Source: Metridium senile
Lineage: Eukaryota > Cnidaria > Anthozoa > Actiniaria > Metridiidae
NCBI GenBank assembly: GCA_949775045.1
Contig: OX459096.1
Location: 30,083,475-30,147,474, forward strand
Direction: 5' to 3'
DNA length: 64,000 nt
Positions 12,301-21,300 of this stretch are shown here, in pieces; position 1 is the first letter of the stretch, and every line of letters begins with the position of its first letter. The position numbers and the translations under genes were made by a program. A model generated the notes under the pieces. That model was given only the letters and a program-made list of their open reading frames with translations, made no database searches and was not told the origin of the DNA.

Positions 12301-15300
12301 ACTAAAAGCATAATTAACAAAGAACATAAATTCTAACCTTCGTGATAAATCGTTGCCATTTCTTTGCTTTGATGACCATTTTCACTTTCCCTTGGAAAAA
12401 TGGCAACAATATCTTCTGCACTCCAGAATTCTGAAATTTTCGTATTTTCTTGATAATTGACCAAGGGTTCTCCTCGAACAACCAGGGACAATGTTTTTGA
12501 GGAAATACCGGTTAGCGATGAGAGTTTTTTCTTCAGATCTCGAAGTTCTAAGTCTTTCTCGACTAATATTTCTAGCTCAGTTTCCTCTCCATCTCCGTGT
12601 TTTATAATTTTCATTTTTTTTCTTAAATTCGACTCTAGCTCTGACGACTGAGCACACATAGTTTCCTTGCGGAGTTTGGTTGTGTCTAACCTTCTAACTG
12701 GTTTCTCTCCAGCTTTTTTGTTTTTGCCCGCCTTTGGCAGCTTCTTTGCTCTCGCAGGAATCTCGTAACTCTCAGACTCGTCCGAGCATCCAGGTTCTGA
12801 AATCCAAAGAAATATGCTAATAGTTACATGTATGCGCATTAATTGTATTAAGGTAAAATAATAACAATAAGCACTGAAAAATAACTATTCATGTCACAAT
12901 TATGTTACCATTTATTTTTTCCACGTCACTTTCATCTTTACCATGTCTTAATGAACTGCTGGAACTGGATTTCTTTTGTTTCTTTCTTGGCGGGCCACTG
13001 AGATTCCAACTGTCATTGAGGGCAAAGAGATCATCGGTGTCATCCTGGTCCATAAGTTTTGCGCTTTTTTTTCGTGCTCTACCTTCTTTGTTAGTTACTT
13101 CAGCTATTTCGCGATTTCGCCTAATCTTGTCCATAAAATCGGCACATGCTTTTCTGGTTCCCTTGTGCAGACTAATTGCAGTAAAGTACGCTTCACTTAC
13201 TTCACCCTCTGAGTTCAGAACGTTCCACTTTACTTCTACTACGTTCCCCGCGGCATTATCATCTAACCGTACTCGGTGTTCCTGTACAATATGCGGCCCC
13301 CTTGACTTTGGATCTGCTTCGTTAGGAAACTCAACAACGTAAAAATCAGCCATTTTTGACAGTCAATGTAGAATTAAGGAAGAATAAGGTCGTTAGTTCG
13401 CTTCAAGAAATAGGTTCACTAGAATGAATCTCCCGCTCAATTTTGTTAGCTATCTTGTTACCGTATGAAATCGATTTGTGATTGGCTCAGTATGATTTGG
13501 AAAGAATTGAAAAAATGAACCAATATCCCTTTCATCGGTATGAACATATATCTTGTTACTCTTTGATGATTTTTGGCGAATTTGATACACTAGTAAAATA
13601 ATTGAAACAGCCTCACATGAGTTTATACTTGATTTATCCTTTTAGCTATTGAATGTGCTTCACATCTGAATATGGAATATGACAAGGAACTAATGCAAAG
13701 TTGCGCCCAAGATGAAAGTAGTTCCGACTCAGACTCCAGCCTACAACCTTTAACTAAAGACAACGCCACCGATTCTTCATCTTCAGCTAGTGGCACTTGT
13801 CGGAAATCAAGACAGTCACTTTATTATCAACGTAAAACACAAAGCAGAGAGAAAAGAAGCTATAAACCTTATAACGAACAACATTATCCATCACGGCAGT
13901 TAAGACATTATCATAGAAATAGATTAAGCACACAGAAGGAAAATAACTCGGAAACTACCGGCTGTCGTTATGAAAGCGATATTGATAGCGAACTTCTTAG
14001 TGCAGAAGAAAAGTCGTTATTGAGTGATGATACTGATATTAGTGATTCAGAGACTACTGAGACTTCAGAAAGTTCAAGTGAGGATTCATTTGACGACGAA
14101 ATGGTTGACAGCAATGGACATGTGGAAAACGAAAGTAATGCTAATGAGGATGTTGTACTCCATATGCCTTGTAAACAAGTTCCTCTGTATGACGGTAGCA
14201 TGATTTCACGACTTTTTGCATGTGTACTGGTTGTCTCATTTGTACTGCAACACAACTTGAGTAAAGCCGCATGGGCAGACTTGATTCGACTTTTGTCTGT
14301 ATTAATTGGAAAACAATTTGAAGAGGTCTTTCGGTCAGTGTACAAAATGAAACTCTACCTCAAAGATTGCTTTGGAACAAAGGACCCCGTTAAAGTCTTG
14401 TATTGTTCAAACTGTTTTATTCAAGTATTTGATAAGCATTGCTCAAAACTAGAATGTCAAGGACAGCCTCTCAGTGGATTTTTAGACCTGAATTTGGAGG
14501 AACGTCTCAAAGAGCTTTTTCGAGATGCAGAATTCTGCAAGCTTCTTAAAAAAGGAAAAGAGAACATTAAGCGGACAGTGAATAGAACAATTCACGACAT
14601 TTACCACGGGTTGGACTATAAGAATTTTCTTTATCCAGGTGGATTTTTAACAAAAGATTTTAATGTTTCTCTCACAATCAATACAGATGGCGTCAATAAG
14701 TATTCTTCTTCTAGTGCTGGCCACTTATGGCCAGTTTATGTGATGATCAACGAACTTCCAAAAGAATACAGATTTAACAAAAAATATATAATTCCAGCGT
14801 ACATATACTGTGATAAGAAGGAGCCAAACATGATGACCTTTCTCAACCCTTTGGTCGAAAAACTGAATACTCTTCATACCAAAGGCTTTAGAGTTGAAGA
14901 TAGTGCGGCAGGTGATATCAATGTAAAGTGTTTGCTTTTTATAGTATCTGCTGATCTACCTGCGCGTGCAGATTTAATGAATATGAAAAGATTTAATGGA
15001 AAATGTGGCTGTCACTTGTGCAAGCAAGAAGGGGATCCTTATGGTTATAACAACCTCCATAGATCTTGGCCATACAAAGAAGGGATTGCGTTACGATCTC
15101 ACGACGATCAGAAGGATTTTGCCTCAAATGCCACCCAAGAGAATGCCGTAATGGGAGTTAAAGGTCATTCAGTCTTTGCTAAACTTAACTGTAGATTCGA
15201 CTTGGTTAGATCATTTGCTGTGGACTGGATGCATTGCGTGCCTTTGGGAGTTGTCAAGTACTTAATGAACTTAATGACATGTAATAAGTGGAAAGGAAGT

Positions 15301-18300
15301 CACTTTTATATTGGTACACAGTTGTCATCCATGTCAACACGTCTAGTATCAATAAGACCGCCTGAAAATATCGGACGACTGCCACGAACTTTAGGAGAAA
15401 TAAAACACTGGAAAGCAACTGAATTAAAAAATTGGTTGCTACATTTCTCTGTTCCTATATTACAAAATACACTTAACCCGTTATGTCATCTCCATTGGTG
15501 TCTTCTTTCAGGTGCAGTAGGAATTCTATGCTCAGATTCCATTCCATCCCATTCTATTCCTGTGGCAGAAGAAATGTTACGTGACTTTGTCATAATGATG
15601 GAAATATTATATGGTGAAACTAAATGTACAATGAATGTTCATTTACTTACTCATATGGGATATTATGTGTTACGTCGTGGTCCATTGTGGGCGTATAGCT
15701 GTTTTGCATTTGAAAGTATTAATGCATTTATGAAAATATTTGTACACGGGACACATCACGCTATGGAACAGATAGCATGTGCACTTGGTCTAACATATGG
15801 AATACCTGAGTTTATTCAGCAAGCTTGTAAAGATAGCGGAACACCAAAAGATGCATTATCCCTTTTAAGAAAACTGAATGGTCAGAACAAAAGCTCAAGA
15901 AAAGCAATCAAAGTAGAAGGCGGAAACTTCCTAGGAACAGACATTCTTAAGTCAGAAGGTATCACAATTGACAACAACTTTAAAACAAAGATAAGAGTCT
16001 TCATGGCGCTAAATGAAGGTCTTAAAGACTACATATTGCAAGCATTTGCAAGATTTGTAGACATGAACGGTCAGAAAATTGACTCAATGGCTTGGAATAA
16101 AACGAAAAAAACTGACTCTACGGTTATCGAATTTGTGGACAGAAATGGGGAAATATATTTTGGAAGAATAAAGTTTTTTCTGAAAGCAGGAAATAAAGGA
16201 ATTTGTGTATGCCATCTACTTGACATTGTTGACTCTGAGTCAAATCCATTTTTAATCAGTTCCGACAAATGTATGCAGTCAATACAGGCACAAAATATCC
16301 AAATGAATGAAAATCATAGCACGCTTATTGGTAAAATCATTCAAAAATATAATGGTAAAAATGTTGTAAAGCATCAAACTTGTGTTCTGCCACGTCTCGG
16401 TAAAGTAATTTTAATTAACATTCATCAAATTATTCGGAAGTGTGTGTTCATTGACATTTCATCAGAATACTGGATAGTTTCTAGGTTTCCAAATATTATT
16501 GAACATAATTAATGTGCTAAAGAGCATTAAAACATAACCATCTTACAATTTACATATGTAAATAATATTTCTACTTCTAGTATTTTTTTTTTTGTATTAA
16601 ATCACATTTTAACTCAATTTACAGTGCAAATTTGTAAAAGAATAAAGCTATTTTTTTACAAGTGTAAATCAGGAGACTAACTAATGATCACGGGAGTGAT
16701 CACACCAGAACTCATGATCACGGGAGTGATCACATTTCAAGGCGTGATCACAGCATTGATCACAGGCGTGATAACGGGGTCACGCTTTTAGGGGTGATGA
16801 GAGGCGTGATCACGGGCGTGAAGTGTGATCACAGTGTGATCACAAAATATTTGTACTGGGGTTAAGACACACAAGAGGACATATAAAGGACAATTAATAT
16901 GTGTTAGAGTGAAACAAGGCCTGACTGTACCAATAAAATACAAAGAGTAAAATAAGTTACTACTGGACAGAGTCATTCTGGATGTATTCAAATATCTGAC
17001 ACTAAAAACGTCTGTGCAGGAGACTAGATGAATATACCTTTCTTTTTTTCCTACCTGTCCTACCAGGCATTCAAACGGATTAGTTTGCTTCATTTATTAT
17101 GTTTTGTCAACTTGTTATTTGTCATAAGCTTTATTGTATCACTGACAGTAATTCCAAACAGACTGAAAAAAGGTATTTTGCATTAGCCTCTAAACTTGTA
17201 CAGGATACTGAGTTTTAAATGAAGTATAACAAACTGAAAGTTCGAAAAAATATCATCCATTCCTAGTATTGATGTTAACGTAATTAATTTACAGTCTGGT
17301 AAATGTATTCCATAATTGTTTAAAATGATTTCTAGCACCTTCCTAAATATTACTTGTGATTGTAACGTCCAGGTCTAAGTTACAGTAACAGCTACAATCA
17401 CGGACAATATTGTTTGGGACAACATTAACAATTCGAATAAAAACGTTACCCTTCATCATTTTTAGCCCTCCCCTCCCCCCTCCATTCAATGTTGACCGTT
17501 CATGAGTTACATGGGTCATTGGTAGGCATTCCTTGGTCAAATCAACATTGAGATAGGGGGGGAGGGGGAGGATATGATGAAAAATGAACAATTATATGTG
17601 AAAAACCACTAATAACCTGCTGTGTCCCAATATTTATGTCCATGATTGTCTTAAAATCGATTGTATGAAAATCGTCATGAAAACCGCAGTAAATCGTACC
17701 AAAAATGCCACGAATGTTAAATAAACTGTATGTCGTCATGATTTACATAACTAATTAATAAAAATTTATAATAATATGTGGCTATTTTTTTATTTTTGAA
17801 TTGATTGATAACACAGGAAGCCCAAAATAAATTATGGCTTTACAAAGTATTTGCATAATTAAAGTGTAATTTGACGCCAAATTCTTACAATTTTATGTAA
17901 TCAGACCTGAAGTAAGTATTACAATGGCTTCTTCAAACACTCGGCATCAGTCACTTGTCTATTTGATTACGTATAGTCGTGCAGACTTAGATAAAGTGTC
18001 GTCAAGGGAAACTTTTGCGATGATTATTGCAAATGCATTCCAACAAGTGGCGCAAGTTGAAGTGAATCATTGGGTTGTTTGTAAAGAAAGCCATGCTGAA
18101 ACCTCCGAGTCAGAGAACTCAACACATTACCACATGGCATTGAAGCTGAACAAGAGATCAAGGTGGTCAAGGGTTAGGCAGTATATACAGAATCATCACG
18201 ACATTAGAGTCAATTTCAGTTGTAATCACAACACATACTACAGCGCCCACCAGTATGTCATTAAGGAGGATAAAGAATTTGCCAAGTCAGCAGATCATCC

Positions 18301-21300
18301 CATCTTAACAGATCCACCCTCAACAGAGCAAGCTATAACAGCCAACAGAAAAAGATCTACGAAAAATAAAGGCGATAAGAAAAAGGCAAAACGCTATTCG
18401 ACATTTGACGTTGTTCAAATCATACAAGAACAAAACATCAAAACACGTTTAGAACTCGTTAATTTAGCTGTAGTTCAAAAGAATGAAGGAAAAACACAAC
18501 TAGCCCAATTCATTGCCAATAGAGGTGCCAAAGTGGTGAATGAGGCCTTAGAGTTGGCCAAGGAATTCGTAGAAGCCCCAATGCAGATGCAACGCCTTAA
18601 GATGAGTCGCATCGACATTCTCAATGAAGCATATGGGGCAAGCTGTGTAACTGATTGTAATGGCCAGTGGCTTGAAATGGCACTTACACTCATGTCACAG
18701 AACGAGTTGTCTGTGTCAGCATTTTGTAGTGGTATTTTCAAGGCGCTTAAGGACGGACGCGGGAAATATAGGAACATTTATGTATACGGTCCGGCTAACA
18801 CGGGGAAAACCTTTATCATATCTCCTTTAAAGAACATCTACAAAACCTTCACCAACCCCGCTACCGGTACATTTGCATGGCTTGGTGTTGAAGATGCTGA
18901 AGTGGTAGTGTTGAACGACTTCCGCTGGCATCCCTCTGTGATTGCTTGGGGAGATTTACTTCAGTTGTTAGAGGGCGATACTGTCCATTTACCTGTGCCC
19001 AAAAACTTTGGTGTCAAGGATGTGGAATTCAACAAAAATACGCCATTCTTTGCTACCGCCGATGCCCCTATGGTCCTAGTTAAAGGAGGGTCATTAGATT
19101 CTGCAAATACCCAGATGATGCAGGTTAGGTGGCGTACATTTAATTTTTGGAAACAAATACCGCAGGATAAACAGAAATCCCTTTCACCTTGTCAACATTG
19201 CTTTGCAAAATTCGTACTTGATTATAAAGATATCGATAACTTATTCTAAACACCGTATTTACTCGAATAAGCACTGCTTTGGAATGAGCGCCACTCTCGT
19301 ATAATGACCGCATTTTAACGCAATAATGTTACTCTATAACAGCATTAAAAGGAAACTTTTATCAAAAGCGTTATTTTTCAGTTGAAAATAATTATATTTC
19401 ACCGCTCGTCCATTAAATTATCTCCACCGGATATTCGTAGTTCTGATTAAGAAGGGGACTGTGTAAACGATAATAGTTTAATAAGCGCCGCGGCGCTTAT
19501 TCGAGGAAATAAGCTATACATTACTCCACTCAATACTCCATCATGTTAACTGATAATTATAACACAATAGGATTGTTCATTTTAATATATGGATCTTAAT
19601 TAGCTTTATATAAGACTATGAAGTCGTCTTCTACGGTTTAGTCCCCTTATCAACAGAAAATGTTGACATATTGTATTTAAACGCACATTACTCCATATGA
19701 ATGTTAAGTAAATCTATTAGACTATCAACTTTTATATAGATCACAGTGGAGTAATGATGATTATCATATTATACGTAACATGCCATGAACATTATTAGAC
19801 GTACATGCTCTAGAAAGTGTACATGACTGATTTGTCGTAGAAGACAAGTATAATTTATCAAAATTATACTGATTTATATTGTTGTTTAACACATAAGGTC
19901 GTGTGGAGTAGTATGGAGTATTGTAACTTAATATGCTGATCGGCCTATTGTTCATGATACTTGATATAATAATTATCCTTGATTGTTTGTAATTATAAAA
20001 CATGGTTTATATTATAATATATTGTACTAGTGATCATTATCATTAAATAAATACCTGAATCTTGTAGAATATTACTGTTTATTTAGAGATAGTAATAAAC
20101 ATTCTATTGACAAATAAATGATAGATTATGGTTACATTTGAATGTGTTCAATAAGTATAGGCACCCGGTATAGTATTTTGTTCGTCCTCCAGATAAAATT
20201 AATGATCAATAATTAAGTATAGGTATTCAGTATTTTGTTCGTCCTCCACAGAGACTGATAATGTTTTCTACGCGCTTTGGTAAGCTCGCAATTGTTTTAT
20301 CAATTAAATCACTGTCAATACTTTGAAAGCATTTCAATACCCGTTCTTTAAAGTTGTCAAATGTTTCCATCGTCAAATTCAAAGTTATAGCTTCTTGTTC
20401 GAGTCTCTTTTTAACTATATGGAAAACATTTTCTGGAGGATTTAGGTCCTGTGTGCGGCTGGGGATGCGATGCAATGTCGCCTCAATGTCACTTAATGCA
20501 CTCATTGCTTTACAGCTTGTTTGACTTGGGTCGTTGTCCATTACAAATAGTCTTTGTCCCATTACTTTCGGGCCTGCCTTTCCAAACGTTAAATTAAAAT
20601 GCGTCCGAATAAAGTTGGCGAAGAACTCACCGTTCAACTTCTCATATGGTTGGCATAATACAACGCCTTTGCCATATGCAACGGCCACCATAATGTGAAG
20701 CCTTCGTCCACCAGCCAGCTCTTTTGTTCCTCTTGCCGTTATTGATAACCCCTCACCCTTTTTCCTCCAAACTCGAGATTTCGGTCTACAGGCTTCATTC
20801 TTGGGGTTGTACTTATGTATAAAGGATACTCCATCCAAGTAGAAAGCTATGTGATGAGTGTAAAACGTAGGATTGTCCTTCAATAAACTCCGCATCTTCT
20901 TTGCATACTTTAAGCGCAATTCCTTGTCCTTGTCACTTAACAGTCCCTTTTTTCGAGATTGAAGGAAGTGAAACCCCCATTTGTTAAGGTATCTTGTAAA
21001 TGTCCTTCGATGCACCAATGTCGGATCTATTCCCGCCTCTCTAACTAACGACATGACGGTTAGATTAACATCTTTCTTTCTCATTCTTGTGAGTGTTCTC
21101 AGCATTTCTCTCTTGTCTCTTTCATTGATTCGAGGTTTCCGTCCCTTATTTCTATGCACAATTGCCTTTTCTTTACATTCACTTCGAAGGTAGTTTTGAC
21201 GATACTTCCATATTCGATGTGCCGACGATTTGGAAATGTTACACTTTTTTGCGATAATACGGAATGAATAACGTTCTTTCTCGCGTAACAGAATAGCATA

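Larger units (their letters stand above)
9067..16859. mobile_element. CMC/EnSpm-type DNA transposon with GTGATCAC subterminal repeats
   Basis: About 7.8 kb bounded by two clusters of the palindrome GTGATCAC, 13 exact copies at the left and 6 exact plus 3 near copies at the right. At each edge, AGT(G/A)CAAA precedes a spacer and GTGATCACAC(C/T)GTGATCAC, in inverted orientation, so these look like the terminal inverted repeats. The exact ends are uncertain and no target duplication was found. Two divergent genes lie inside: a tnp2-like transposase (plus) and a spliced UBL/BEN-domain gene (minus). The layout recalls plant CACTA elements, where a second protein (TnpA) binds subterminal repeats. 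It sits in intron 2 of the EPSTI1-like gene. Confidence 0.75.

Noticed and set aside
16684..17393. CMC element and Rep/Tc1 composite as one large element
   Set aside because: About 530 bp of ordinary intron separates them, and each has its own distinct termini.
17343..17591. 82-codon minus frame, seen again at 21556-21774
   Set aside because: Lies within the 254-bp repeat, which has inverted ends and no recognisable protein domain; its recurrence only reflects duplication of the repeat.
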